Assembly (NCBI GenBank): GCA_023807065.1
Contig: JAJJLU010003465.1
Location: 43,860 to 107,859 of the forward strand
Length of the DNA: 64,000 bases
Reading direction: 5' to 3'
Origin: Isotricha intestinalis
Taxonomy: Eukaryota > Ciliophora > Litostomatea > Vestibuliferida > Isotrichidae
Positions within the stretch are counted from its first letter, which is position 1; every line of letters begins with the position of its first letter. A model generated the notes under the pieces. It had not been told where the DNA came from and did no database searches. It worked only from the letters and a program-made list of their open reading frames with translations. Positions 50,195-60,993 of this stretch are shown one piece after another. Made by a program: the position numbers and the translations under genes.

Positions 50195-52063
50195 ATGAAT
50201 AATAAAAAAAATCAAAAGTTTTCAAGAAATAATCAGATTTATAAAACTAAATCTTTAAATACAATATCCATCCAAAAAATTCCAGTTACATTGTCTTTCA
50301 GAGTTCACAATAATAAAACAATATACGTGAAAAAGAATAATATTGATTTTAAAAAAATTATTTATTCAAACATTCAAAAATATAACATAAACAATAACGA
50401 CTATGATATAATTAAAATAAATGATTTAGTTGATTCAAAATCATGTCATTTAATAGCAATTTTTAAAGATTATTTAATTAGTGATTATATAGAAGAATTC
50501 TTACAAAGATTTTATAAAAGAAAAGAAAGCAAAACACGAATTCCAAAATTTGTAGATTATTATAAAAATTATTTAAAATTCTTTTGTAATCCAACTTTTT
50601 CTGATTTTTTCTCAAATAACATAATTCAAGAATTAGGAGAAGCAAAAGCAGAAATTTATTATAATAACAATTATGGAAATAAAAATAAAGAAAAAAAGGA
50701 AGAAGTAAATAAAGATATAATTTTTGATACAATTGTGAAAGAAAGTATTGATTATATGATAAAAGACACAAGAGATTATTTTACTACAATAAATTCTCAA
50801 GAAACTATAAATTTACCTGATGAAACTGTTTTAATAATAAATGGAGTTAATAAAAATTCAAATGAAAATTCTATTACTTCAATATTAAATTGTTTTTCTT
50901 CTCCTGATATTATTAATCAAAATCAAACAAATAAAAATAATGAGGAAAAGAATATAATTAAAAAAAATTTAAGTTCAATTTCAATTGAAAATAAATTAAA
51001 TAATATTCATGTTAGAAGAACAAATAATAAATGTAAGACTAATTTATTTAAACCTATTTCAACTATTCAAACTTCTACAAGAATAAATTCTGATAATAAA
51101 AATGTATTAAAAAAAGAAGAAAAAAATTTAAAAATAAATCAAAATGAAGTTTTAAATAATAAAAATAAATCAATTTCAAAAGAAATTTCAAATAATAAGA
51201 TTCTTAAATCACAATTATCAAATTCCAATTTTTCAAGAAATAAAAATAAATTAAACCTTCATAATTCAAAAAACAATAATAATAAAATTTATTTGACAAC
51301 AACACCAACAAAAACAAAAAAAAAATCTGTTGATAACAAACTTAATAAGAATAATAATAATTTAAATAAAAATAATGGAAATTTAAATTTACAAGATATA
51401 ATGAAATTAACACTTCAAATTTATAATGAGAAAATAAAAAATGGGAATATTCAAAAAAATAACAATGAAATAAATGTAAAGATAAATAATAATAATAGAA
51501 TAATACATCATCAACACACACGTTCATCTCCAATTATAAATAATATAAATATAAATATTAATAATAATATTTGCCTTCAAAATACAAATTCTCAAAATAG
51601 TTTAAATATAATGAATAATACAGATAATAAAAGTTCTCCGATTAAAAATTCAAGAAATAAAGAACATATTTTTATAAGAGTAAATACAGACTCTCATAAA
51701 AGAATAAATGCATTTTCAACTAATTCAAATTTTTATAATTATTCAACAAATAATAATAAAGAAATTGATTCTTTTTTAAAAAATAGTCTTTTTTCAACAT
51801 ATAATAATGGTATTAAAGTTGAAAAATCAAAAAAAGAAAACAAAAAATATAGTAATAATGATATATATATCAAAGAAAATCATCTTTCACCTATGAAAAA
51901 CAATACAAATTTAAATAGTATTTATGAACAATTACAAAAAAATAATATTTTTTCTCCACAATCAAATAGAAATAAAGGAATTTTAATAAATAATACTTTA
52001 AAAAATCAATTAAATAATTATAACAGAAAAAATATTATTATTGAAAAGAAAAAAAAAAAATAA
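50195..52063 (+). CDS. Conserved N-terminal-domain protein with Asn-rich tail, function unknown
   Basis: 622 residues. Residues of about 75-175 form a compact conserved domain: SKSCHLIAIFKDYLISDYIE, a basic spacer, FVDYYKNYLKFFCNPTFSDF and AKAEIYYNNNYGNKNK. I recognise this motif order from unnamed proteins of ciliates and other protists but know no function for it. From about residue 215 on it is Asn/Lys/Ser low complexity, probably disordered. A dead relative lies at 3.3-4.8 kb. The gene is divergent from AP-1 gamma. The start is ATG 50195 and the stop TAA follows a poly-Lys end. Confidence 0.65.
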   Translation: MNNKKNQKFSRNNQIYKTKSLNTISIQKIPVTLSFRVHNNKTIYVKKNNIDFKKIIYSNIQKYNINNNDYDIIKINDLVDSKSCHLIAIFKDYLISDYIEEFLQRFYKRKESKTRIPKFVDYYKNYLKFFCNPTFSDFFSNNIIQELGEAKAEIYYNNNYGNKNKEKKEEVNKDIIFDTIVKESIDYMIKDTRDYFTTINSQETINLPDETVLIINGVNKNSNENSITSILNCFSSPDIINQNQTNKNNEEKNIIKKNLSSISIENKLNNIHVRRTNNKCKTNLFKPISTIQTSTRINSDNKNVLKKEEKNLKINQNEVLNNKNKSISKEISNNKILKSQLSNSNFSRNKNKLNLHNSKNNNNKIYLTTTPTKTKKKSVDNKLNKNNNNLNKNNGNLNLQDIMKLTLQIYNEKIKNGNIQKNNNEINVKINNNNRIIHHQHTRSSPIINNINININNNICLQNTNSQNSLNIMNNTDNKSSPIKNSRNKEHIFIRVNTDSHKRINAFSTNSNFYNYSTNNNKEIDSFLKNSLFSTYNNGIKVEKSKKENKKYSNNDIYIKENHLSPMKNNTNLNSIYEQLQKNNIFSPQSNRNKGILINNTLKNQLNNYNRKNIIIEKKKKK

Positions 52064-52498
52064 TATTAAAAATTATTTTTTTATTTTATGAATTGTTTAC
52101 TTTTACTTTTTAATATAAATAATGTCTTAATATAGTAAAAAATGTTAAATGAAATTTGAAAAATGTAAAAAACATTAATTATCTTTTATTAATAAAAACT
52201 ATTTTTTATTTAAAATTAATCTAATTTAAATATAAGATAAATGTATTAAATTTAAATTTCAAAATAAATTAGAATTAAATAATATTTTTGATAGTTAGTT
52301 AAAAAAGTTACTAAATATAGTATAAAGATCTAAATTAAAAAATTATTGTTAAAAAACTATATAAATATTTATGATAAATAAAAAATGAAATAATAATTGC
52401 AAAATTATTTAAGATATAAAATTATAAGTAACTAAAACTAGAAAATATAAAAAAAGAAATGAATATATATTTCCCTGAAAAAAAAAAATTAAATTAAA
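52064..52498. other. Intergenic, 435 bp, nothing recognised
   Basis: AT-rich DNA with A and T runs between two plus-strand genes. It has no long open frame, repeat or RNA gene that I can see. It presumably contains the 3' end of the upstream gene and the promoter of the phosphatase gene. Confidence 0.5.
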
Positions 52499-53047
52499 AT
52501 GAAAAAGTTAAAAAATAAATTAAATCTAAAAGTAGCAATTCCAAAAAGAATAGAAGAAAAACAAATATCATTATCATGTAGTGTAACATCAATAGATTGT
52601 AGTCATATAATAGATGATATTTATATAAGTGGATATAGAGCTTCACTTGATTATGCATTTTTAATAGGAAATAATTTTACACATATAATTAATTGTGCTG
52701 GAGGAAGTAAAACTTTTTTTCCTTTATATTTTAAAGAATTTAAATATTATGAAATTGAATTAAGAGATGATGGTAATATTAATATTACTGATACTATTGT
52801 TAAATTTATCTCTTTTCTTAAACAAGTTACACAAGATAAAAAAAATAAAATTTTAATTCATTGTTCTGAAGGAATTTCTAGAGCACCTGCTTTAGTTTGT
52901 GCTTATTTAATGTGGAAATTTAATATGAATTCTGAAGATGCTATTAATTTTGTTAAAGAAAAAAGGCATTGTGTAGACATTAATTTTGGATTTCTTTTTC
53001 AATTAAAAAATTTCCAAATGAATAAAGAAGTTTTGAAAGGAATATAA
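52499..53047 (+). CDS. Dual-specificity protein phosphatase
   Basis: 182 residues, essentially a bare DSP catalytic domain. The signature loop HCSEGISR (residues 121-128, HCxxGxxR) contains the nucleophile Cys122 and the phosphate-binding Arg128. It is followed by APALVCAYLMW, the usual helix. The upstream IELRDDGN (about residues 88-95) supplies the likely general-acid Asp. The fold start IIDDIYISGYRASLD and THIINCAG are typical of atypical DSPs. It would dephosphorylate Tyr and Ser/Thr residues; the substrate is unknown, and it has no targeting or kinase-interaction domain. Intact ATG-to-TAA frame. Confidence 0.88.
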   Translation: MKKLKNKLNLKVAIPKRIEEKQISLSCSVTSIDCSHIIDDIYISGYRASLDYAFLIGNNFTHIINCAGGSKTFFPLYFKEFKYYEIELRDDGNINITDTIVKFISFLKQVTQDKKNKILIHCSEGISRAPALVCAYLMWKFNMNSEDAINFVKEKRHCVDINFGFLFQLKNFQMNKEVLKGI

Positions 53048-53250
53048 GTATTGAGTTTAATCATTTATTAAATATATATATTTGTGACATATTTAAATCT
53101 GTTATAATATATTTTTTTAATTATTTGAAAATCAAATATTCACTTAATATAGGAAAAAAAAAATATTTAATAAATAAATATTATTTTATTAATAAATAAA
53201 TAATTAATCATATATTTTTTATTGAATATTTTTAAAAATAAATATTAATC

Positions 53251-54024
53251 ATGAGAAATGAAAAAGCAAATATTATAAGAGGTATTCTTTTGAATAAAAT
53301 AAATAATGAAATATTATTAAAATTAAAGAAAAAGGATCAAATGAGAATAAATGGTAAAAAAGAAGAAGAATTATATGAAATGAATTGTGGAAATTTTGAA
53401 GTATTTATAATTCATAAACCAACAACAGGAAATTCAATGAATAATATTTGTGAAATAAGAAATGCTTCAACTATTAATCTTGATATAACTTCTTCTCTCA
53501 AAAATGATAAACAATTAGAAAATATATTTGAAGGTAAAAGTGTAATTTCTGAAAAAAAATTAAAAATTGTTCCTAAAATAAAACCAAAAAAAACAGAAAA
53601 ATTTTTTCAAAATGAAAAAAAAAGAGCAAAAGATGGTTTTTTCAAATTAAGGAAAATAGTTCGAAATTTAATAAATAAATTTCAAATAATTCCAAAATCG
53701 AATATTTCAAAAGATAATTTTCAAAATAATAAAATTATAAAAACTAAAAAAAGGGCATCATTTCCATCTAAAAATGAATCTGAATTTAAAATACAATTGA
53801 TTAATATTAGTCATAGAGAACCAACTCATCATTATAAATTGGAAAATAATGATGTAAATAAAAAGAAAAAAAAAATAGACCTCTGTTCATCAAAATTATT
53901 TAATATAAGAAATCATAAAATAATTAAAAGTTATAGGAAGAGTATTTTAATAAAAAATAAATTGGATTTAAGTAAAATTTTAAATACTTCAAATAATGAA
54001 GATAATAAAAAAAAACTTCTTTAA
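53251..54024 (+). CDS. Very basic Lys-rich protein, function unknown
   Basis: 257 residues with a strong positive charge. The N-terminal 70 residues look folded (IIRGILLNKINNEILLKLKK, then GNFEVFIIHKPT). The rest alternates Lys/Asn clusters and short hydrophobic patches (FFKLRKIVRNLINKFQII) and holds several candidate nuclear-localisation stretches such as KRAKD and KKKKK. No recognised domain. It follows the phosphatase gene on the same strand after 200 bp, with no evidence of linkage in function. Confidence 0.5.
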   Translation: MRNEKANIIRGILLNKINNEILLKLKKKDQMRINGKKEEELYEMNCGNFEVFIIHKPTTGNSMNNICEIRNASTINLDITSSLKNDKQLENIFEGKSVISEKKLKIVPKIKPKKTEKFFQNEKKRAKDGFFKLRKIVRNLINKFQIIPKSNISKDNFQNNKIIKTKKRASFPSKNESEFKIQLINISHREPTHHYKLENNDVNKKKKKIDLCSSKLFNIRNHKIIKSYRKSILIKNKLDLSKILNTSNNEDNKKKLL

Positions 54025-54432
54025 CTTTAAAAACAAAAAATACTTCTCAATTAATGTTATTGTATAATGAAAATTCATAAAAAATATATATTGTATATTA
54101 TTTTCAAGTAAAAAAATGGTCTATTTTAAAAAAAATTAAATATAAATAAAAAGAGTAATTATAATAATTTTAAAAAACATTAATATATAATTTTTTCCAT
54201 ACTTCTAAAAAATATTTATATTATTATTTTTATTGTTTAATTATCTTATTTTAAATTAAACCCATTATTTTAGAAAAAGTAGATTTAAAGTTAAAATTTT
54301 ATAACCCTTATTTACATGTAATACTTTTCTATATTTAAAAATAATTAAATTGCAATATATATATAATATAATTCTTATCATACTTATCATACTTAATAAC
54401 TCAAAAAAATATATGTTAACATAAATAAATAT
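54025..54432. other. Intergenic, 408 bp, nothing recognised
   Basis: Convergent gap between the basic-protein gene and the CDPK gene. AT-rich, with only a small direct repeat (CTTATCATA twice near 54373-54392). No open frame of note. Confidence 0.5.
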
Positions 54433-56448
54433 TTATTGAACTCTTCTCATGAGTTCTCTAAAACCATTAAAATCAATAATACCATCATTATCCTTATCAA
54501 CTTCTTTAATACTATTTTTGAAAATATCTTTTAAAGTATCATTACCTTTTTTAACAAAAGCATTCATAATTTTATCAACAGATAAAGTACCAGAATTATC
54601 TTTATCAAGAAATTTAAAAGCATATTTTAAATTATCATTATTTAAAGCATTATTTTTATCAATACAAGCTCTTAAAAATTCTTCATATTCAATATAACCA
54701 TTATTGTCACCATCTAACATTAAAAAAATATCATCAATTATATTATCTACAATATTTTTTTCTCTAAATTTATATAATCCAATTATTAATTCTTCCTTTG
54801 TAAGTTTACAATTTCCTTTTGTATTAAAATATCTAAATAATTTTAATATTATTTTTGTTTCTTCATTATGAGGAATATTATGAACAACAAAGGCCAGAAC
54901 TAATTGTTGAAATTTACTTTGAAATTTATAATTAAGTAAATTACTAAGATAAGATTGAATTTCATTTACATTAAAATTGCAAAAAAGAGCTCTTCCATTA
55001 AATTTAGTGAAAAAAGGATGATGTAAAGCTTCAAAAGAAGATAATCTTTTACTGATTTTTCTTTCCAACAAGCAAGAAACTAAATTTTGAATTTCTTTAC
55101 TTCTGCAAAGTAATTTAGGATGTTGATTATTATATTTTCCAATTTTAATACTTTCAATAATTTCTTCATCATTTTTTCCATCAAAAGGAGGAATTCCAAC
55201 AATTAACATATATAATATAACTCCAATACTCCAAGTATCACATTTCTCATTATATTTCTGCTTTAATACTTCAGGTGCAATATAATATGAACTTCCAACA
55301 ACTGATTTTTCTGCTTTATTTTTCTGAAATATTTTGGCTGTTCCAAAATCTATTATTTTTATCCAAAAATAAACTTCCTTTGTTTTTATATCTTTTTCTA
55401 TTTCAGATATCATTATATTTTCTAATTTTAAATCTCTATGTAAAATATGATTTTCATGTAAATAACTTAACCCAGAGAAAACTTGATAAAATAAAACTGC
55501 TAACTGATTTTCAGAATAAGTATTTTTAATATAACTATATAACTCTCCCTCTTTACAATATTCAGTAACTATAAAATAATCAGATAAAGAATCATAAAAT
55601 TCATATATTTTTACAATATTAGGATGATCTAATTTTTTTAAAATATCAATTTCATTATTAATTGATAAATCATCAATTACTTTTTCTTTAATTTTCCCGA
55701 TTTTTTTTATTGCAGCACAAATTCCAGTTTGATTATTAACAACAAAAAAAACTGTTCCATAACTTCCATCTCCTAATTTTTTAATAATTTTATATTTTTT
55801 TGTAGGATCACCTTTTTGTTTTTCTATTAAACTCTGATTTAAAACACATAATTTCATTTCTTCTTGAAATTTTTTTTCTAATCTACTTTTTTCTACTAAA
55901 GTTTTTGTCTTTTTCTTTTTCCTTCCAAATCTATTTTCTCTTTCTTTCTCTTCTTTTATGTTATCATTATTTGATTTATCAAAAAGTATTCCTTTCATTT
56001 TATTTAATTTGTGATTTTCATAATTTGTTTCTCTCTTTTTTATATTTCTTTTCATTGTTTCATTTATATTTTTTTCATTTCTATTAGTTATACTTTTATT
56101 TTTTTTATCATCATTTATTATTTTTAAATTATTGATATTTTCATTTTCATTTATATTAATATTATCAACATTATTCATTTTATTTAAATTTGAATGATTT
56201 GAATTAATACTTATATTTATATTATTATTATGTTTTTTTTTATCTGATTTTTTATTTGGAGAATGAATATTTAATATAATTTTATCATGTTTTTTATTTT
56301 TAAATTCATCATTTTCTGATTTTTTCCTTTCTTTTATATTTCCTGATAAGTTATTTTGGTATGAATTAGGATTTTGTTTATTTTCATCATCATTAAATTT
56401 ATTAGGAATTATTACTGTATCTCGAGAAGAAGAACCACAAATTCCCAT
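54433..56448 (-). CDS. Calcium-dependent protein kinase (CDPK)
   Basis: 671 residues. The N-terminus MGICGSSS predicts myristoylation at Gly2 and palmitoylation at Cys4, hence membrane attachment. About 210 residues of Asn/Lys-rich extension follow, longer than in plant CDPKs. The kinase domain (about 218-480) has GDGSYGTV, the VAIK equivalent AAIKKIG, HRDLKLENIM (about 336), DFGTAK (about 368), and GSSYYIAPEVL with GDxxE-type CDTWSIGVILY. A junction region leads to four EF-hands (about 530-670). EF1 is degenerate (FNTKGNCKLTKEE). EF2 (DGDNNGYIEYEE) and EF4 (DKDNDGIIDFNG) keep Asp/Glu calcium ligands; EF3 (DKDNSGTLSVDK) has the Asp ligands but lacks the last Glu. The arrangement is that of alveolate and plant CDPKs, which respond to Ca2+ directly. 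Confidence 0.93.
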   Translation of the reverse strand: MGICGSSSRDTVIIPNKFNDDENKQNPNSYQNNLSGNIKERKKSENDEFKNKKHDKIILNIHSPNKKSDKKKHNNNINISINSNHSNLNKMNNVDNININENENINNLKIINDDKKNKSITNRNEKNINETMKRNIKKRETNYENHKLNKMKGILFDKSNNDNIKEEKERENRFGRKKKKTKTLVEKSRLEKKFQEEMKLCVLNQSLIEKQKGDPTKKYKIIKKLGDGSYGTVFFVVNNQTGICAAIKKIGKIKEKVIDDLSINNEIDILKKLDHPNIVKIYEFYDSLSDYFIVTEYCKEGELYSYIKNTYSENQLAVLFYQVFSGLSYLHENHILHRDLKLENIMISEIEKDIKTKEVYFWIKIIDFGTAKIFQKNKAEKSVVGSSYYIAPEVLKQKYNEKCDTWSIGVILYMLIVGIPPFDGKNDEEIIESIKIGKYNNQHPKLLCRSKEIQNLVSCLLERKISKRLSSFEALHHPFFTKFNGRALFCNFNVNEIQSYLSNLLNYKFQSKFQQLVLAFVVHNIPHNEETKIILKLFRYFNTKGNCKLTKEELIIGLYKFREKNIVDNIIDDIFLMLDGDNNGYIEYEEFLRACIDKNNALNNDNLKYAFKFLDKDNSGTLSVDKIMNAFVKKGNDTLKDIFKNSIKEVDKDNDGIIDFNGFRELMRRVQ

Positions 56449-56581
56449 TATGTTTATTTATTATTATCTTTATATATTATTTATTTGATCTGAAAAAAAA
56501 AATAAGTTTTTAAATGAATTCTTAAATTTGCATTAATTAATTATTTGATTTAAGAAAATAAAATCGAAAATAAATTAAAAA

Positions 56582-58204
56582 ATGGCAGCAATAACAGAAG
56601 AATCAGAAAAATTGAAATTGAAAAAATCACCTCCAAAATATTATGAAGATACAAGAAAACATTATTATTTAGCATCAAATAATGAAAGTATTGCAACATT
56701 ATTAGATAATCAAGCAAAAGAACTAACTCAAATTTTAGTTGATTATAAAAATGAATATAATATAATGATTAGAGAAAGACAAAAAAAAACAGAAGAATCA
56801 AATGAAATTGATAAAAAAATTAATAGAATTCAAAATGTTGATAAAAAACATTTAAAAAAATTGGGTAAATCAAAATCACAAAATGATTTAATTAGTGATT
56901 CAATTAATTTAAAAAAGAAAAAAAAAGAAGAATTAGAATATGAAAATAAAACATTATCAAATCAAGTAAATAAATTAAGAAAAGATATTTGGGTAATAAC
57001 AAAAGAAGTAAATATGTATGATCATAAAAATGAAGTATTAAAAAAAAATTTATTTAAACAAAAATTAATATCAAATAATATTAAATTGGAATCTGATCAA
57101 GTATATTCTAAGATATTAGAACAAAACAAAAAAAATAATTTTGCAAAGAATGAAAATGATTTACAAATTCAATATTATAATACAATAATAGAACAAAAAA
57201 GTTCATTTATTTTAGCAGGTGATGAAAGAATAAAAAGACAATTAGAAATAGAAGCAAAAGAAAGAAAAGAAAATTCAGATAAAATTGAAATAGAAAAAAG
57301 ACATAAATTACATTTATTAAAATTATATAATATTTTCTTAGAAAAAAAAATGTCAAAATTATTAAAAAAATATGAAAATTTAGAAAAAAATTTTAATGAA
57401 ATTAAAAATATAACAGGAACAGCAGAATTAACAAAAATTATAGATGAAATTTTAAATAAAAATAAAAATTATCAATTAAAAATGAATGAAGTTTATAAAA
57501 ATCAAAAATTAATAAAAGAATTAGATAATGATATTATTAAATTAAATAAGAAAGTTAATAATATTTTTGAAAAATATGGTGTTATTACTGATAAAGAAAC
57601 TTTAAATATAAAAAGAGATTTAGATGATGAAGAAAAAAATTTAGAAAAAAAAGAAAAAGAATTAATTGAAAAATATGATGAATCACAAAAAATTTATCAA
57701 AACGTTAATTTAATTTTTGAAAATGTTAAATATAATATTAATAAATTATATGATGATATGATGGAATGGGCTAAAAAAGAAAATAAAGATAATATATATA
57801 AAATTAATTTAAATTCAAATGAAGAAAATAAATATGATATGTTAAAAGAAAAATTTGAAAATTTTACTTATAATACTGAAAAAAAGTTAAATATTTTATT
57901 CTTATGTCATTCTAAACAAGAATTTATTAATGTTATTAGACAAAAAGGAAAAAAAATTAATCTTCAAATGGATGATAATTTTAAAAGAATATTTAATAAA
58001 ATAAAATTAGAAAAACCTAAATTAAAAAAGCAAAAAAGTGATGTAATGATTATTACAACAAATTCAAATATCTATAATAAAAATAACCAACAAACAAAAA
58101 GTACTAAAGAAAAAGAAACTCAAGATTTAATCTTTCATTCATTTCTCAAAGAATATAAACAAGAAAAATACAAAGAAATAGGAGTAATAAAGAAAAAACA
58201 ATAG
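56582..58204 (+). CDS. Long coiled-coil protein, possibly outer-dynein-arm docking type
   Basis: 540 residues, almost entirely charged heptads. The N-terminus (YYEDTRKHYYLASNNESIA) precedes coiled coils covering about residues 35-410. A landmark at about 275-300, NFNEIKNITGTAELTKIIDE, resembles the short I-x-x-x-TG-x-x-D/E-L-x-x-I motif of dynein-arm docking-complex coiled coils (CCDC63/114/151 relatives). On that basis a ciliary role is suggested, not shown. The C-terminal 70 residues are Lys/Ser/Thr-rich. It is divergent from the CDPK gene (133 bp) and upstream of another small gene on the same strand. The stop is TAG. Other ciliary coiled-coil families (for example CCDC39/40-like) are possible. 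Confidence 0.55.
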   Translation: MAAITEESEKLKLKKSPPKYYEDTRKHYYLASNNESIATLLDNQAKELTQILVDYKNEYNIMIRERQKKTEESNEIDKKINRIQNVDKKHLKKLGKSKSQNDLISDSINLKKKKKEELEYENKTLSNQVNKLRKDIWVITKEVNMYDHKNEVLKKNLFKQKLISNNIKLESDQVYSKILEQNKKNNFAKNENDLQIQYYNTIIEQKSSFILAGDERIKRQLEIEAKERKENSDKIEIEKRHKLHLLKLYNIFLEKKMSKLLKKYENLEKNFNEIKNITGTAELTKIIDEILNKNKNYQLKMNEVYKNQKLIKELDNDIIKLNKKVNNIFEKYGVITDKETLNIKRDLDDEEKNLEKKEKELIEKYDESQKIYQNVNLIFENVKYNINKLYDDMMEWAKKENKDNIYKINLNSNEENKYDMLKEKFENFTYNTEKKLNILFLCHSKQEFINVIRQKGKKINLQMDDNFKRIFNKIKLEKPKLKKQKSDVMIITTNSNIYNKNNQQTKSTKEKETQDLIFHSFLKEYKQEKYKEIGVIKKKQ

Positions 58205-58301
58205 TAAAAAAAATGTAATATATTCATTAAATTAATATTTTTTTTTAATAAAAACCCCAAAAAAAAAACAAAAAAACAATTAAAAAAATTAAATAAAAAA
58301 A

Positions 58302-59109
58302 ATGGAATTAAGTTTAAAAAGAATAAATGAATTACAAGATTTTAAAGATGATTTTAACAAACAATTACAATCAGCATCAGATAGATATGAAGAGAACAAA
58401 AATGAAATAAATGATTCAAAACTTCTTTTAACAATAAATGATATAAATGATTCAACAGAAAGAGATTTTAATGAGAAAAAAATAAGAAAAAAAATAAATA
58501 AATTAAGTGTAAGTTACAATATTTTACAAAAAATTCCTCCTTGGAAACCGAATAAATTAACAGGAGATTATATAAATAAATTTATAAGAAATGAAAATGA
58601 AAAAGATTTAAGTCCTTGGGAAATAGTAAAATATATTTTTTAATTATATTTTTTTAAATAAATAGGATAGAATGCCTTTATTAATTAGATCATATGAAAA
58701 AGAAGAAAATATGTTAAATAAAAAAAATTTTATTTGTAAAGATTTATATAATTCTGAATTTGATAAAAATCCATATAAAAAATCTGGTGAAAATGATATT
58801 TTAAAAAGTCCTTTATCAAGTTTAGGAAAAAAAATTATTTGTAATTTTATTAAAGATAATGAAAAAAGAGAAGAAAAAAAATTAAAAAATGAAAAATTAA
58901 TGGAAGAATTAAAACATTCTAAAAGACCTGAGAATAAATTTATTTGGAAACCTTCTAATCATGTTAATGATCAATTTTTAAGATATCCTATTGATAATGT
59001 TTTAAGTTTTAAACCTCAAAAAAATACAGTTAAATTAATTTCTCATCCTTGGAGATATAATAGAATGGATGGTACTTATTTTGACAAGGATATTCACTTA
59101 ATTTCATAA
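58302..59109 (+). CDS. Two-exon gene, 255-residue protein of unknown function
   Basis: Exon 1 is 58302-58625 and exon 2 is 58666-59109. Without splicing the first frame would stop after six more codons. Splicing a 40-nt GTA...TAG intron (phase 0) joins LSPWEI to DRMPLLIRSYEKE and gives one continuous protein. The N-terminal part is helical (LSLKRINELQDFKDDF), then PPWKPNKLTGDYINKFIR. The C-terminal part has FIWKPSNHVNDQFLRYPIDN and ends HPWRYNRMDGTYFDKDIHLI, with several conserved-looking WKP and HPW motifs. No family recognised; a small cilium- or cytoskeleton-associated protein is a guess from the neighbouring coiled-coil gene only. Confidence 0.65.
58626..58665 (+). other. Tiny intron, 40 nt, GTA...TAG
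   Basis: Begins GTAAAATATA and ends AAATAAATAG, all A+T apart from the splice G's. It starts exactly on a codon boundary and contains in-frame TAA. Its removal fuses two otherwise separate frames, in a size range typical of ciliate introns. Confidence 0.75.
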
Positions 59110-59200
59110 AATAAAATATTTTTTTTTGAAAAAACATTCTTTTTTTATTTTTTTTATTGGGATATTTATATTAGAAGTTTTAAAAATATTTATTTATATA

Positions 59201-60926
59201 TTATTTGTTTGTATTATTTTTTGTTGAATCATTTGATATATTTCTTTGGATAAGTTTATTTTTTTTATAAAAAGAAATTAAAACATCAATATCATTTTTG
59301 TTTAAATTAGAATTAGTTTTATTTTTAGTATTTTTTCTGCTATTTACTTCACTGAAATGTTCTTTTTTATTGATTTTTTCTTTTTTTTCATTTAAAAAAA
59401 AATCATTATCTAATAATTGAATTTCTTGATATTGTAAATTTTTAAAATTAAAACTAGATGAAATTTTATCATCTTCACTTCTATAATTAAAACTTTTATT
59501 TTTAATTAAATCTCTTTTATGATTAAAATCATTTTTTCTTTTTATTTCACTTTTATTTCTTCTCAATCCCATAATAATATTATCACTATTATTATTAACG
59601 TTAATATTACTATTCTTATAAATTTTATTATTAACATAATTATAATCAATATATTTATTATTATTATTATTTATATGTAAATTATCTTCGATTCTACTTC
59701 TTCTACTTTTTTTTTCCATTTCCATATCATATTCAATTTCATAAATTAAATGAGGATTTTTAAATTTAATTAAATCATTAATATCATCACCTAAATTTTC
59801 TTTTAAATTTCTATTAAAATAATAATAATCAATAAAAGCATTTTTAAATTCATCACTATTCACAATTTTTTCATATCTCTCTTTAGTTTTCAATCTAACA
59901 ACATCAACACTCATACAATATTTCCTATCATAATTATCTTCACTTTTAGGAATAAAAGGAGAATTTAATTTTCCCATATATAATTCTTTCCAATTGAATT
60001 TTTTAAACCAAGGATGATTTTTAACTTCTTTACATCCATTATAACCTAATCTTTTTTTAGGTTTTCTCATTAATAATTTATTAATAAAATCTACAGAATA
60101 AATAGACCAATTTTTAGGACAATCTTCGAATTTAATTCTCACTTGTTTAGCCATAATATTTTCTTTAATTTCTTTTCTAGAATTTCCAATGTAAGGTCTT
60201 TTACCAAACATAAACTCGAAGGCAATGACACCAAGAGCGAAATAATCAACAGAAATAGTATGTTGTAAACCACACATAACTTCAGGTGAAGTATAACCTG
60301 GAGTTCCACTTGTATCTTTTGTATTATTCATTTGTTCAAAACGTGCTATTCCAAAATCTGTTATTTTTATATTTCCTTTATAATCTAATACTAAATTTTC
60401 TGGCTTTATATCTCTGTGAATTATTCTATTTGAATGTAAATATTCTAATCCTAATAATATACATCCTATAAAATATTTTGATATTGATTCATTAAATTTT
60501 TTATTTATACATAATTGATATCTTAAATCTCCTCCTGTTAATAAATCTGTTACTAAATATAAATTTGTATTATCTTGAAAAGCAAAATGCATATTTACTA
60601 TAAATGGATGATTTATTTTGCTTAAAAAATTACGTTCTGATTTTATTGAATTTACACTTTTTTTATCTATTATTTTCGTTTTTGACATTTCTTTCATTGC
60701 ATATTGCTTGTTTTCTTTTTTTAATGTTACTTTCCATACTTTACCAAATCCTCCTTTTCCTATTATATTCTCAAAATCAAATGAACTACGGTTAATTACT
60801 ATATTATTCTGTTTATTTATAAATAAAATTACTTTCTGTATCTAATTTTGAAATTTTATATTCTGAATTTTTAGTTATGTTTGTTAAGGGTTTTGAATAT
60901 TCATGTATATGTTGTTTATTTCCCAT
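59201..60926 (-). CDS. AGC-type Ser/Thr kinase, STK32/YANK-like
   Basis: The kinase N-terminus lies upstream of the first in-frame ATG (60697), so the start must be further out. Exon 1 from ATG 60926 (MGNKQHIHEYSKPL, a predicted N-myristoylation site) plus a 34-nt GTA...TAG intron (60799-60832) gives 563 residues. The sequence then reads INRSSFDFENIIGKGGFGKV, the ATP loop. AMKEMSK is the Lys of subdomain II, HRDIKPENLV the catalytic loop, ITDFGIARF the DFG, and GTPGYTSPEVM the activation segment end. LVTDLLTGGDLRYQL and the KxHPWFKKFNWKELY tail are hallmarks of the STK32/YANK branch, which in ciliates is expanded. A charged, Asn-rich C-terminus follows. A +1 shift at AAA-TAA-A is the alternative to the intron. 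Confidence 0.82.
60799..60832 (-). other. Probable tiny intron, 34 nt, GTA...TAG
   Basis: On the minus strand it begins GTAATTTTATTT and ends AATAATATAG. It contains the TAA at 60815-60813, and removing it joins DTE to the conserved kinase leader INRSSF in frame (junction codon A|TA). Size and ends match the other two introns. Confidence 0.6.
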
Positions 60927-60993
60927 TTTTTATACTTTTTTTTATTTTTTTATTTAATTAAAATGAAAAATTAATTTATAAATTAGATAATAT

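Noticed and set aside
54449..54697. Open frames antisense to the CDPK and other large genes
   Set aside because: Low-complexity shadows of the real genes on the opposite strand, lacking any conserved motif.
60799..60832. Programmed +1 frameshift at AAA-TAA-A as in Euplotes
   Set aside because: A 34-nt GTA...TAG intron covering the same stop restores the frame and matches two other introns in adjacent genes; kept only as an alternative.
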